Below, one piece after another: positions 44,061 to 55,919 of a stretch of DNA of 64,000 nucleotides. The DNA lies in the NCBI GenBank assembly GCA_029851415.1, contig CM056743.1, forward strand, positions 95,020,501-95,084,500, written 5' to 3'. Each line of letters starts with the position of its first letter. Positions within the stretch are counted from its first letter, which is position 1. The stretch comes from Eretmocerus hayati (Eukaryota > Arthropoda > Insecta > Hymenoptera > Aphelinidae). The position numbers were made by a program, and so were the translations under genes. The notes beneath the pieces are model-generated. The model was not told the DNA's origin, ran no database searches, and saw only the letters and a program-made list of their open reading frames with translations.

Positions 44061-44094
<34 letters not shown>

Positions 44095-44099
44095 TATTG
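44060..44099. repeat. (TA)n microsatellite
   Basis: About 38 bp of alternating TA with one G interruption, directly after the hairpin at 44014-44057. Confidence 0.9.
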
Positions 44100-44999
44100 G
44101 CAACGCTAACACTTTTGCTTGTAGCTCTGGACAGAAGGCCCATTTGACGGAGTTACTCTGGATTCTTCATATTCTAGGTGACACAAAACTGTAAAAAAAT
44201 TTTGGAAAGGGTTGGTGATCCAAAGGTATGGTCCTCCACTTGTTACTTCAATGGTGTATTTTCAATGAATATCGATATAATGAAGAAGGACCTGTCATCG
44301 GCGGAGAAAAGCAGCACAACAGCGGGGTCAGCGAACGGAATTCACCAGCCTTTATAAAAAATACCAATATATTTGGAATGCAAGCTTTGACCCACATCGA
44401 GAATATCAAGACCGTAAGTTTGTATGAATGGAGAAATTGCAAAGACAGTGAGGACAAGTAAAATTCAAAAATGAGTGCAGAAAATGAGTACGCGTACAAT
44501 TGGCTACGTACAACAGTAATAGAACAGTGACATGAGTGCGGGACCCTACTGAAAACTCCTATGTACGATTGTAAGTCCATTTACATGTGTAATTACATGT
44601 CCGTCTTCACCATATTGAGGTTGTGAAAGAGTCCATGCGTATAACAGTGAAAAGCTGATTGAGTAAAGACGTGATATTGTATGTGAGAGAGAGGGTCAGA
44701 GAATGGCCCACTTCCATCTGATCCAATTCCATACATTTTTGGACGTGCGAATGTACATCCATTCACACGTCTAGATAGATATATAACTACGTGTGCAAGA
44801 GACCTAATATAAGAAACTGTTCGGGCGAGAAGATTAAAACCAATACCAGCTGTATGATTCGAGGAGAGGATGAATCTCAACCAATTAGGAATAGGCGTCC
44901 ACATAACGGCCACCGGTGCAACTGAACCTGTGGCCATCACACGCCCGCAGTATGGCTACCGGAGAGAGTTTCTGGGGTGGAGAGGGATGAGCCTCGTTA

Positions 45000-46079
45000 A
45001 TTAAAAATTAATTGGCGAGGCGTGAATGGTAATGCGGTTCCATATGCACTTCTTGAAGGCCAAGAATCGATTCCTGAAATTCTTGGGAAATTTTTAGAAT
45101 CCATTCTCTATATGGGCGTTTCTCTGGAACTTTTACACCTGCTGGAATACAGCTATGGATAATGATATAAGGGAACAATCAAATCTATCGGTCCCGATCG
45201 GAGTGGAAATATCATGATCCGAGGCTCAAAATGGAATATCTCCGGCCTCTGTATGATCAGAAGAAGTTGATCCATTCTAGCTCAATCAAAGAGAGAAAAT
45301 GTGGGGAAGATCCTGTGGAAATACTTGGTACTTTCGGGCGGTCTTACGGATATTATGGTGATGCCACGCAACTTTTCGGGTTGATTCAAGCTGCACTTGG
45401 TGGGTAATATACAGAAGAAAAATGGCTTGAAAGCGCGATGGTGTGCTCCCAATTCAGCCAAAACTGTATGACTTTGAAAATTGGGAATAAAAAATCAATC
45501 ATGTCTCGTTCAACTCAAAGATGGTTACGCCAAGCTCCTGCCGTGACTCTGAACACAATTTTTGGAATGCATATCTAAAGCAGATGCAATTGCGGGGATT
45601 TTGCGACAAGTCCCGTGTTGGTGCGATATTTCTGTCTAGAATACGGCCGTTCTGAAGTGAAATAGAAAAAACGTGACTCATGAAAAAAATTCAGTTTTTC
45701 TCAACCCACATTGGCGGATCGAGCTCTATGTTGATAAAACCAATTGTGACCGGATACCCTGCCCTTACGAAGCTGCAAAAAGCCCAAGGCGTTCGTTGGA
45801 ATGGTCAATCTTGCCAAATAATTGCTTAGGAAATTCTGAAAATCGGCGAAAAACAACTTTGAGTTCGACTTATTAACGTGATTCTGGCGATGCCACTTAC
45901 TCTATAGAAATTCCAATATTTGATCTGTAACTCTCAATACTACACAAATATGTGAGCAAAAGGTCCCAGGTGTGCGTTGAGCGGTTTTCATTTTTCATTT
46001 TTCATCGATTTTCAGCAAAGTGCAAAAGTTCCAGAGAAACGCTCATATCTCTATCATGGCTAAGTGCCAGAAAGCGATT
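45000..46079. repeat. Degenerate satellite D, left part
   Basis: Loosely repeated phrases of the form TCTGGCTAAGTGCCAGAAA with AATTCTTGGGAAATTTT and ATATGG. Copies are old. Some open frames of 60-67 codons, none protein-like. Confidence 0.5.
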
Positions 46080-46139
46080 TTTGGAACGGTCTGGCTACGC
46101 GGAGTCAATAATCGTACGCGAACGATGGATTCGCGTACG

Positions 46140-47690
46140 CGAATTCCCCTAGAGAACTAGGGCCGAGAGCGTTTTCGTTCGCGTATCGAGAGGGCCATTA
46201 TTCGCGTACGCGAACCGGAACACCGGAACGAAACTACCTGAAAAAACTACCGAGACTCGCGTATCGCGTACGAGAACCAGATCTTAAATGTTCGCGTACG
46301 CGAATTCGCGTATCGAACTCGAATTGCGTATGTTAACCAAAGTATGGATGTTCGCGTACGCCAACCGAATCTCGAATATTCGCGTATCGAACTCGGTCAG
46401 CTGGATTCGCGTATGGCAACCAAAGTATGGATGTTCGCGTACGCTAACCGAATCTCGAATATTCGCGTACGCGAATTCGCGTATCGAACTCATTCTTTGG
46501 AATCGCGTATGGCTACCAAAGTATGGATGTTCGCGTACGCTAACCAAGTCTCGAATATTCGCGTACGCGAATTCGCGTATCGGACTCGTTCTTCTGGATT
46601 CGCGTATTGTAACCAAACTAACCAAAGTATGGGTGTTCGCGTACGCTAACCGAACCTCGGATATTCGCGTACGCGAATTCGCGTATCGAACTCATTCTTT
46701 GGAATCGCGTATGGTAACCAAAGTATGGGTGTTCGCGTACGCTAACCAAGTCTCGAATATTCGCGTACGCGAATTCGCGTATCAAACTCGGTCAGCTGGA
46801 ATCGCGTATGGTAACCAAACTAACCAAAGTATGGGTGTTCGCGTACGCTAACCGAACCCCGAATATTCGCGTACGCGAATTCGCGTATCGAACTCATTCT
46901 TTGGAATCGCGTATGGCAACCAAAGTATGGATGTTCGCGTACGCTAACCGAATCTCGAATATTCGCGTACGCGAATTCGCGTATCGAACTCGGTCAGCTG
47001 GATTCGCGTATGGTAACCAAAGTATGGGTGTTCGCGTACGCTAACCAAGTCTCGAATATTCGCGTACGCGAATTCGCGTATTGGACTCGTTCTTCTGGAT
47101 TCGCGTATTGTAACCAAACTAACCAAAGTATGGGTGTTCGCGTACGCTAACCGAACCCCGAATATTCGCGTACGAGATTTCGCGTATCGGACTCGTTTTT
47201 TTGGATTCGCGTATGGTAACCTAATCTCGAAAATTCGCGTACGCGAATCCGCGTATCGGACTCGTTCTTCTGGATTCGCGTATGGTAACCAAATCTCGAA
47301 AATTCGCGTACGCGAATACGCTAACCGAATCTCGAATATTCGCGTATCGAACTCATTCTTTGGAATCGCGTATGGCAACCAAAGTATGGATGTTCGCGTA
47401 CGCTAACCGAATCTCGAATACTCGCGTACGCGAATTCGCGTATCGAACTCGGTCAGCTGGATTCGCGTATGGTAACCAAAGTATGGGTGTTCGCGTACGC
47501 TAACCAAGTCTCGAATATTCGCGTACGCGAATTCGCGTATCGGACTCGTTCTCCTGGATTCGCGTATTGACACCAGAGTTTGGATGTTCGCGTACGCTCA
47601 CCAAGTCGGGCAGGCTCGGGTATCGAACTCGTTATCCCGGAATCGCGTGTGCCAACCAACGGTTCGGTATCATCCGTTGGTTGGCACGCA
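46140..47690 (+). repeat. 96-bp satellite E, left arm
   Basis: Monomers spaced 96 bp (anchors CAAAGTATGG at 46421, 46517, 46623, 46719; the 106-bp step has an extra ACCAAACTA). Each carries the perfect 14-bp palindrome TTCGCGTACGCGAA and GCGTATCGAACTC. Because 96 is divisible by three and stops are absent, one frame encodes 32-residue repeats such as FAYANRISNIRVREFAYRT; this is a by-product. Confidence 0.92.
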
Positions 47691-47699
47691 TCGTACGCT

Positions 47700-48480
47700 A
47701 GCTCAGTAAATCATAGCGATCAAAAGATTGATCGTTTCAAACTGCATGATCAAGTGAGATGCTCTATCATAATCTATAGCTATATCTAATGAAGAGACTA
47801 TGTTCATCAAAATCATGGAATCCTGACCACTATGGGCCAAGGTAGATAATGCATGGATTTTTTTTTCCACCAAAGTCAACGAGAATGCAATTCGATCCAA
47901 AGATGTGTACACATTTGTGGATGAATGTGGGAAGAAGTTAAAGATATTCACGTTTAGAATTCATCGTTCCATGAATGAGTAGATTATCATCGAGGATGAA
48001 AAGTAACATCCTCGAAGTCAATCAGATTTTCATCCACATCGTACTTTACAAAATAGATAATAATGAATACGTTCCGACAATGTTAAATAAAGTTCATTGC
48101 ATTACACGCGCAGTTGCATTGCTCTCCTCGATTAACTTCCTCCATCGACCTACCGAATTCTGGATGCACGGATCGACCGCCCAATGCTCCGTAGCTCATG
48201 TGCACATTTGTATTGATATGTTCTCGGACATATGCCTCAGTAGCTAGAGATATGATTGAAGTGACCTGAGATATTCAGTCGTTCTGATATTTTGGGAACT
48301 CAAGTTTTCTCCTTATACGAAATGGGAGTTCCCGAAGGATATCATCTTGACGCATCTACAGGTTCCATTGATCTATCAAGCTCATCATGCGTGAGATAAC
48401 CAAGATGTTCCGAAGCTTGTTGCAATTCGGTGAAGATAATGTGAGATATCCTCTTTTCACAAGGCATAGATATTATGTTC
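47700..48480. other. Unique spacer between the palindrome arms
   Basis: AT-rich, with open frames of 82 codons (minus, 47703-47951) and 90 codons (plus, 47975-48247, MSRLSSRMKSNILEVNQ...). Neither is recognised. It contains GATCAAAAGATTGATC. It is the only non-satellite part of the element, and so the only place for element-encoded information. Confidence 0.5.
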
Positions 48481-48484
48481 CGAG

Positions 48485-50290
48485 GAAAGTTTCGAGATTT
48501 GGTTACCATACGCGAATCCAGAAGAACGAGTCCGATACACGAAATCGCGTACGCGAATATTCGAGACTTGGTTAGCGTACGCGAACATCCATATTTTGGT
48601 TGCCATACGCGAATCCAGCTGACCGAGCTCGGACGCGAATTCGCGTACGCGAATATTCGAGACTTGGTTAGCGTACGCGAACATCCATACTTTGGTTGCC
48701 ATACGCGATTCCAAAGAATGAGTTCGATACGCGAATTCGCGTACGCGAATATTCGAGGTTCGGTTAGCGTACGCGAACACCCATACTTTGGATAGTTCGG
48801 TTACCATACGCGATTCCAGCTGACCGAGTTTGATACGCGAATTTGCGTACGCGAATTTTCGAGATTCGGTTAGCGTACGCGAACACCCATACTTTGGTTG
48901 CCATACGCGATTCCAAAGAATGAGTTCGATACGCGAATTCGCGTACGCGAATATTCGGGGTTCGGTTAGCGTACGCGAACATCCATACTTTGGTTGCCAT
49001 ACGCGATTCCAAAGAATGAGTTCGATACGCGAATTTTCGAGATTTGGTTACCATACGCGAATTCGCGTACGCGAATATTCGAGACTTGGTTAGCGTATGC
49101 GAACACCCATACTTTGCTTACCATACGCGAATCCAGCTGACCGAGTTCGATACGCGAATATCCGAGATTCGGTTAGCGTACGCGAATACCCATACTTTGG
49201 TTACCATACGCGAATCCAGCTGACCGAGTCCGATACGCGAAATCGCGTACGCGAATATTCGAGACTTGGTTAGCGTACGCGAACATCCATACTTCGGTTG
49301 CCATGCGCGATTCCAAAGAATGAGTTCGATACGCGAATTCGCGTACGCGAATTTTCGAGATTTGGTTACCACACACGAATTCGCGTACGCGAATATTCGA
49401 GACTTGGTCAGCGTACGCGAACACCCATACTTTGCTTACCATACGCGAATCCAGCTGACCGAGTTCGATACGCGAATTCGCGTACGCGAATATCCGAGAT
49501 TCGGTTAGCGTACGCGAATACCCATACTTTGGTTACCATACGCGAATCCAGCTGACCGAGTCCGATACGCGAAATCGCGTACGCGAATATTCGAGACTTG
49601 GTTAGCGTACGCGAACATCCATACTTCGGTTACCATACGCGATTCCAAAGAATGAGTTCGATACGCGAATTCGCGTACGCGAATTTTCGAGATTTGGTTA
49701 CCATACACGAATCCAGAAGAACGAGTCCGATACACGAAATCGCGTACGCGAATATTCGAGACTTGGTTAGCGTACGCGAACATCCATACTTTGGTTGCCA
49801 TACGCGAATCTAGCTGACCGAGTTCGATACGCGAATTCGCGTACGCGAATATTCGAGACTTGGTTAGCGTACGCGAACACCCATACTTTGGTTACCATAC
49901 GCGAATCCAGCTGACCGAGTTCGATACGCGAATTCGCGTACGCGAATATTCGAGATTCGGTTAGCGTACGCGAACATCCATACTTTGGTTTCCATACGCG
50001 ATTCTCAAGAATGAGCTCGATACGCGAATTCGCGTACGCGAATATTCGAGGTTCGGTTAGCGTACGCGAACATCCATACTGTGGTTAACATTACGCAATT
50101 CGAGTTCGATACGCGAATTCGCGTACGCGAACATTTAAGATCTGGTTCTCGTACGCGATACGCGAGTCTCGGTAGTTTCTTCAGGTAGTTTCGTTCCGGT
50201 GTTCCGATTCGCGTACGCGAATAATGGCCCCCTTGATACGCGAACGAAAACGGTCTCGGCCCTAGTTCTCTAGGGGAATTCGCGTACGCG
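48485..50290 (-). repeat. 96-bp satellite E, right arm (inverted)
   Basis: Same monomers in the opposite orientation, reading GAGTTCGATACGCGAATTCG and GGTTAGCGTACGCGAACATC. About 19 copies with the same monomer variants (AGCTGACC, AAAGAATG and AGAAGAACG types) as the left arm. Confidence 0.92.
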
Positions 50291-50342
50291 AATCCATCGT
50301 TCGCGTACGATTATTGACTCCGCGTAGCCAGACCGTTTTTGG

Positions 50343-50861
50343 AATTCTTGAAGAGTTTTGAGCATTTACTTTCTATATCCCCATTCTGGCTGAGTACCAG
50401 GAAATTTCGAGAATCCCTTCAATATTCTAGGAATCGAATTGCTCATATTCTTCTTTGGCGAAGTGACCGGGAGTTCCTAAATGCTCTCAAAATATTTGGG
50501 AAATTATTTGTCATTTTTTCTCTTCAGAGCAATGCAATAGAATTCTCTGAAACTTCACGTCGCCTAAAATTCCATTCCGATCTTATTACTTCGACAAAGT
50601 GCCGGACATTTTCGTGAAATTCAAGGAAAGTCTTGTTAATCCACTCTTTCCATTTTCATCTTGATTAAGCTCCCGGAAATTCTGAAAAATTCTGAGAAAT
50701 GTGGGAAATCTATCCTCCATATTATAATCCTGGCGAAATTGCTGGTGAATCACCAAGTTCTTGAGAAAATTCAGAAGCTCACTTCCTATGATTCCATTTT
50801 TGTGACGTGCAGAAAAGTTTTGAGATTGATGATCAATCAAAAACCACTAAAACTCATTCCC
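50343..50861. repeat. Degenerate satellite D, middle part
   Basis: Phrases like ATTCTGGCTGAGTACCAGGA and GGCGAAGTGACCGGGAGTTC recur about every 75-80 bp, in the same orientation as the left part. Confidence 0.5.
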
Positions 50862-51548
50862 AACCGAGGTTCACTCACCCCAACCGCACTAGGGGTCCTA
50901 CGCAGGATTGGTTATTTACTATACTTGGACTTACAATATTCACTTTGCCTTGTACCTACTGCTTCGCCTAAGTGTCGTGGTCGTGATGTTAAGACTCCTC
51001 CTAGGTTGCTGTTTTGTACCCCCTCAATCCTCTGAAGAACTCTCGGTGCACGCGTGCACCACAAAATCGCATCGGCTCATGCACCACGCTATTCACGCGA
51101 AGCGAGCCGCGCCGCTCTAGTCGGAGCGCCGTGCCGCATCCGAGGAATTAGACGCGTCACGGCTGATCAACTCGACCACGGACATCGCATCGGTTCTCTT
51201 GCAGCAAGCACGCCTACTCATTCCGGGAAGCACCCGAGGATCCTGGTTTGTATGTCCCAGCTTTCTCCGGACGTAGCGCTGCGCTCCGATTGAGGTGGTG
51301 TGGCTTCCTTCACGAGAGTAGCGTGGAACACGAGCCGCCGCAATTCCGTAGTGCACGTGCGCACTAGAATTTTTCAAGAGGCTGAAGAAGATACAGAATA
51401 GCATCATAGCAGTAACGCTTACACCAAGACTACGACACTTAAATCGAGCAGCAGGCACAAGGCAAGGGGAATATGGTGATCACGAGTATAGTTGATCACC
51501 GATCCTATGTAGGGCCCCTACTGCGGTTGGGGTGAATGAACCTCAGTT
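50862..51548. mobile_element. 0.69-kb palindromic element
   Basis: AACCGAGGTTCACTCACCCC at the left end pairs with GGGGTGAATGAACCTCAGTT at the right end. Inverted similarity continues nearly to the centre, through AGGGGTCCTACGCAGGAT/ATCCTATGTAGGGCCCCT and GCACGCGTGCACCAC/GTAGTGCACGTGCGCAC to ACCACGCTATTCACG. Satellite D lies on both sides and reads in the opposite direction to the right of it. No TSD or transposase is clear. Confidence 0.72.
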
Positions 51549-52270
51549 AAGGACGATTCATAGCGGCTCATGACCCAGCAGGAATCTCAAAATTTGTTGT
51601 GTTTCGCGGAAGTGAGAATATAAAAAGTTGGCTTCTGAATTCTTTCAAAAATTTGAGGATTTTCCGGCACTTCGGCGGGATAAAAATATGAGAAATAGAT
51701 TTACTACATTTTTCAAAATTTTCGGGACCTCCATCAGGGCTGAAATATGGAGAATATAGCCAACCGTAAATTGTAGAACCAGTCGACATATGAGAATTCA
51801 TTCATCGAACAATTCACCTCATAAAAGCGGAGAAGTCGGAGGTGGGTTTCTCATATCCTCTATAGGGAATGGACCAGCCTGCAAACAGAAGCTAAGAGCA
51901 CTTCTGCAGAGTACCAGTTGTATCACACACCATATACTCGTTGAGATGGAATCAACATAGTCTCAGATCAAATAAATCAAATCGAATCAAAATTCCTCAG
52001 ACTTTGCCAGAGTTCTCGAAAATTTTCGGCATCTCGCCAAAATTAAAATATGGAAATAACATTTTTGGAAATGCAGGAATTTTTCACAGTATTACGATAT
52101 TGTGCCAGGGAGAAAATATAGGGAATGAATACCCATATCTTTCCGAAACTTTTGAAAAATTCCCGTCACTCTGCAAGAACAGAGATATGGGAGATATCAG
52201 CTAGGATATTGGAGGGCTTCTGAAAATCTTCTGGCATTCAGCCAAAAAGAAGATACAGGCGGGTGCACTC
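51549..52270. repeat. Degenerate satellite D, right part (inverted)
   Basis: Here phrases read TTCCGGCACTTCGGCGGGAT and TCGGCATCTCGCCAAAATTA, the reverse of the 50.3-50.9 kb orientation. Units of about 75-120 bp, old. Confidence 0.5.
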
Positions 52271-52612
52271 AAAGCCGTCGTGTGGCCGCCTATCATCGAT
52301 AATTCACATAGCATTGTTTTACTACCTCCCTTCTCGAATAGTTTTCTTATATTCTGTCCCTCGCACACGAAGTTCCTTATTCATCTGGACGTGTCGATAG
52401 ATGTACATTCACACGTCTGTCAGTGTATGTAATTGGATAAAATGAAAGTGGACCGTTCTCCGACCCTTTTTTCACATACAATATAACGTCTTCACTTCAT
52501 TACCTCTCCACTGTTATACTCATATACTTTCACACAGCCTCAATATGATGAAGATGGACATGTTATTACACATGTGAATAAACGTGTAATTATACGTCAG
52601 AGTTTTCAGTAG

Positions 52613-53310
52613 AGGAGTGATCGTGTCTATGGACACACCGAACGACGTCGATTTGAGTGACGCGGTAGTGCCGATACGTGACAATCCAAAAAATATGCAA
52701 GAACTCCACCCGCGCGCGAGGAGTCCGCAAAAATTGAGACCAAAAGACATCATTGAGTTCTACGCGATCAGAGTGTGTGTAAATGAGCAGTGTGTACGAG
52801 AGAGTTGAGATCCACTGCTAAAATTTTGAATGAAGGAAGAGCCGAGTGGACACATACAAAGAAATGCGGCGATAACAATATCACCAACACCATCGCCAGA
52901 GTTCGTGGAAGATCGGCGACAAGTGCGTAATGCACGCGCTCTTTCACAAAAAGTAAAACTCGCAGCAGGAGAGAAGAGCAATACGTATAATGAGCAATTG
53001 ATTTCGAAGGTAAGCTGCAGCCGGACTCTTCAACAACCAGAACGCGCTCATCTTTTCGAAATTCAAGAGCGAGAGTATCAAGGATAAATAGATCGAGGAA
53101 AACAAGTTGAGGTTTAGAGAGTCATGAGTGACCTGACATGCGCCATACATGAAGCCAAGCGTTGGCACATTGTATGCTCCAATATCGCAGTGCTGCGCGG
53201 GAGAGGCGCGAAAGCATGTATACAGGAAGAGGTAGTAGTCAACATACGAAAGAGACAGCTACAGATATCAACTGATCAGTAGGTAGCAGAATGCTAGGCA
53301 TTGACATAAC
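52613..53310 (+). pseudogene. Decayed open frame, unidentified
   Basis: One frame is open from 52617 to 53087 except for two stops at 52806-52808 and about 52827, and stays largely open to about 53280 after three more stops. The first part has DTPNDVDLSDAVVPIRDN, the second the charged KEEPSGHIQRNAAITISPTP and EDRRQVRNARALSQKVK. No domain recognised. It lies directly outside the right TIR of the 8-kb structure. It could be an old retroelement Gag or a host exon. Confidence 0.35.
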
Positions 53311-53996
53311 GACTGCAAGAGAGGTGTGTATTACCCCCTCCAGTGCCGAACAGTCGAAGACTATACTCTACGGTGAACATTGAAATCAACTTCTACCCGC
53401 ATGAATGAAGCCTGTTCAGCAGACGATCATCCAAGAGTAGGAAGCAGAATAAATGTATAGCCACAGCCGGAAACTTCAATAGCAAGAACAATATAAACAA
53501 TAATCAGCTAATCAGCCAGCACAGCAATTGAGGAGAACGCGTGAAAAATCTAAGAGATGTTGAACCGAACTAGAAGAATCAGTATGTAGATATATTACAC
53601 AAGCACAAAGTACACGGCAGGCAAAAAATCCGAATGAATTCTTCCAGAGCAGACGAGAAAACAGACTCGACAAACATGAAGGCGTGGGCAGAAGAATGAT
53701 TTCTGCTTAGTGAACGAGATGGAGATTGGTGAGCAGTAGCAGATCAAGACTCAACAGCATCGAGAATTATCATTCCAGTATGAAGTATGGATTTGAATGG
53801 ATGTATGAAGGAACGTGGAGCGAAAATTTTCTTTCTCGTGATATTTCTGCACAGCATTCGAAAATTATGAATCAGAGATTATTATTCATTTTGAATCAAA
53901 AAGCGTGAAATAACGCGAGAGGAATTGGGAATTTTGATCAGGAATTTGAGAGAGAGATGCTTTGAGAGAGCTTCTTATCTAGTTTGAAGTAATTAC
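53311..53996. other. No supported feature
   Basis: Purine-rich sequence with scattered stops in all frames; nothing repeated or coding that I can support. Confidence 0.45.
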
Positions 53997-54966
53997 AATT
54001 GAGGAGGTGGGTGGAAAAAGGGCGTAATTGCAAAACGGTCATTTTGAGTAAATCAATAATAACTTGATAAAAACTGCAACAGACATAATTGGGCGAGTTG
54101 ACCTGACTTATTTCGAAGAAAATAACATTCTCGGAATATCTTAACTCGAGCCGGCGGATGAAATTCGATTTTGAGCTCTCTTCAGCAATTTCAAAAAATG
54201 CAGTTACGCCCTTCTTCCGAATACAGGGTCAAATTTCGATCTTCCTTCCTCACAAGTAGTGGAATTGAATCTCGCGATCGAGTCCGATTGTCACTAAATT
54301 TTCCGAGAGTGTTTCTGGGCATGTTTTGGAAGATACCTGATTGCTAGGGAGTGGTTCGATTCATGCTCCACGGTTCTATAGACACGGAAAGCTTTCATCA
54401 GTCGTATGGAAATGACGAGAGATTTTTTTCACTAGGGGAGGGTAAAAACACTCAATTTGAAGGTGAAACAACATGATTTCATCGTATATTAGGTGGAGTA
54501 GCGTTTCCAGGCTCTGGAGGATTTTTATTGAATTTTTCCTTGGTAATTAGGCCCTTTTCCCAGATCCACCCTCACTTGCGCCCTGTTATAGAATGATTAC
54601 GCCCTCTCAAATCTTTTCAGTCAGGTACTCAAGCCCTTCTTCGAAATCCTGTTGGGCTGAGCAAAAAATTGAGCCCTGCTTCTGAAATGTTATCACAGCA
54701 GTTACCCCCTTTAAACACCTTATCATAGCAGCTACGCCCTTTCAACATTCTATCATCGCACTTACGCCCTTTTATCGTGCAAATGAGAGGGCGTAATGAC
54801 GGTTACGCCATTTTATCTGCCAGACGGTTTTCAAGGGTTTTTAAGGTCTTACGAAAAACGAATTTCGGGGGGTGGTAAACCTTGGTATGAGGGCTCAAAA
54901 AGAAGCGATGTCCGGAGAAAGGGCATAATGGCGGTTACGTCCTTTTCCTACCCACTCCTTCAATTG
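53997..54966. mobile_element. 0.97-kb TIR element with GGGCGTAA-type internal repeats
   Basis: CAATTGAGGAGGTGGGTGGA on the left pairs with CCTACCCACTCCTTCAATTG on the right; arms about 30-45 bp including GGGCGTAA / TTACGTCC. If the element starts at GAGGAGG, AATT may be the duplication. The interior repeats TTACGCCCTTT about every 40 bp at 54590-54800, with TATCATCGCA-like spacers, in inverse orientation to the left tip. No transposase. Confidence 0.62.
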
Positions 54967-55499
54967 AAGAATGAAAGGAGTGAGTTTTCTATTTGCAATA
55001 TTTACAGAAATGCGTGTATGTATGAATATTTACAGGTTATTTACAGAATCTACAGAAGATCGACAATAAGTCTTAAGCAGTGGACTATGTGCAAGATAAA
55101 ATGAGATGGAAATGAATTTTTCTGATTCATAGTTGCGTGATGATATATGAATATTCAATTTTCTAGTGACATTCTGGGCAACTCCGTTATTCATTTCACG
55201 TGAGATGAACAGGAGGTAGAACCTCATTTCAAGGATTAGGAGCCAAGTTCACCATTCTTATGCAATTGCGAAGGAAAAGGAGAGCGAGAGACTATTTTGT
55301 GTTCAAAATCCGAACAATTGTCTTTTCAAGCCGATGAAACTTCGATCGCTAGATTTTTTTTCAATCTCTCACGGGGTTCGAGATTCCGTGGGGGACTCTG
55401 TGACGAGGTAGATCACCACATGCGAATCGAAGCACAATAGTCAAATATCAGAACATACGATTAGTAGCGAGAGAGAAGGGAGAGAGAAGAAAGAGAGCA
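54967..55499. other. No supported feature
   Basis: AT-rich; no repeat, and no frame longer than about 65 codons on either strand. Confidence 0.45.
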
Positions 55500-55832
55500 A
55501 AGGGATAGCTGTTGTCGTCGTCGTCATCGATGATGTACAGCTTCGCGCGAGCCATCAAAGTGTGCGGTCGCGATGTGCCGACGGATCGAGGACCGGGCTC
55601 GACACGCGAGTAGTGTGCAGGTTTGTGTGACCCGATCCCGGCCCCGGTCGATGGGCCGACGCGTGTAAGCAGTATGGTGTGTGAACCCCGAGATCGTCGC
55701 CGAGAAGCCGCCCGGACCGAGCCCAGGAATTGGATATGCGAGTTGCCCGTCCTCGGGATATATCGGCCCGGCGTCGAGGCTCCGACCCGCGTCGAATGCA
55801 GAGTGTACGCCGAACGGTAAGTTTCTCTCACG
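55500..55832 (+). other. CpG-rich stretch with splice donor, possible first exon of a host gene
   Basis: GC and CpG rise sharply over 55540-55820 relative to the surroundings. An open frame of 65 codons (55623-55820, starts MCDPIPAPVDGP) ends at GAACG|GTAAGT, a consensus donor with GT at about 55820-55821. A TCGTCGTCGTCATCGATGATG run precedes. This resembles a promoter-proximal exon whose first intron would hold the elements to the right. No product recognised and no downstream exon identified. Confidence 0.35.
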
Positions 55833-55919
55833 CGCGATCCTTCTCTCACGCGTTATAGTGAGATTTAGTCACCGCGTAGGAAATCGCGTGATATTGTACA
55901 TTTCATGTACCCCAGACAG

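Larger units (their letters stand above)
46085..50337. mobile_element. 4.25-kb giant palindrome element with TTTGG duplication
   Basis: Starts AACGGTCTGGCTACGCGGAG and ends with the inverse. A perfect 5-bp duplication TTTGG lies at 46080-46084 and 50338-50342. The outer 260 bp of the two sides differ at only about seven positions. Each arm consists of a tandem array of 96-bp monomers in opposite orientation; a unique 780-bp spacer (47700-48480) separates them. No transposase visible. Confidence 0.88.
44546..52612. mobile_element. 8.1-kb outer TIR structure enclosing satellite and nested elements
   Basis: Left arm 44546-44781 and right arm 52380-52612 are diverged inverted copies. Matching blocks in order: CTACTGAAAACTC, ACATGTGTAAT, CATATTGAGG, ATAACAGTG, AAGACGT, ATATTGTATGTGA, GAATGTACATC and CACACGTC. 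The interior is a degenerate satellite of about 75 bp, into which 46085-50337 and 50862-51548 are inserted. No target duplication and no transposase found. The two arms could also be independent insertions in opposite orientation. Confidence 0.65.

Noticed and set aside
46284..49813. Many frames of 65-187 codons on both strands
   Set aside because: Produced by the 96-bp stop-free satellite monomer in both orientations.
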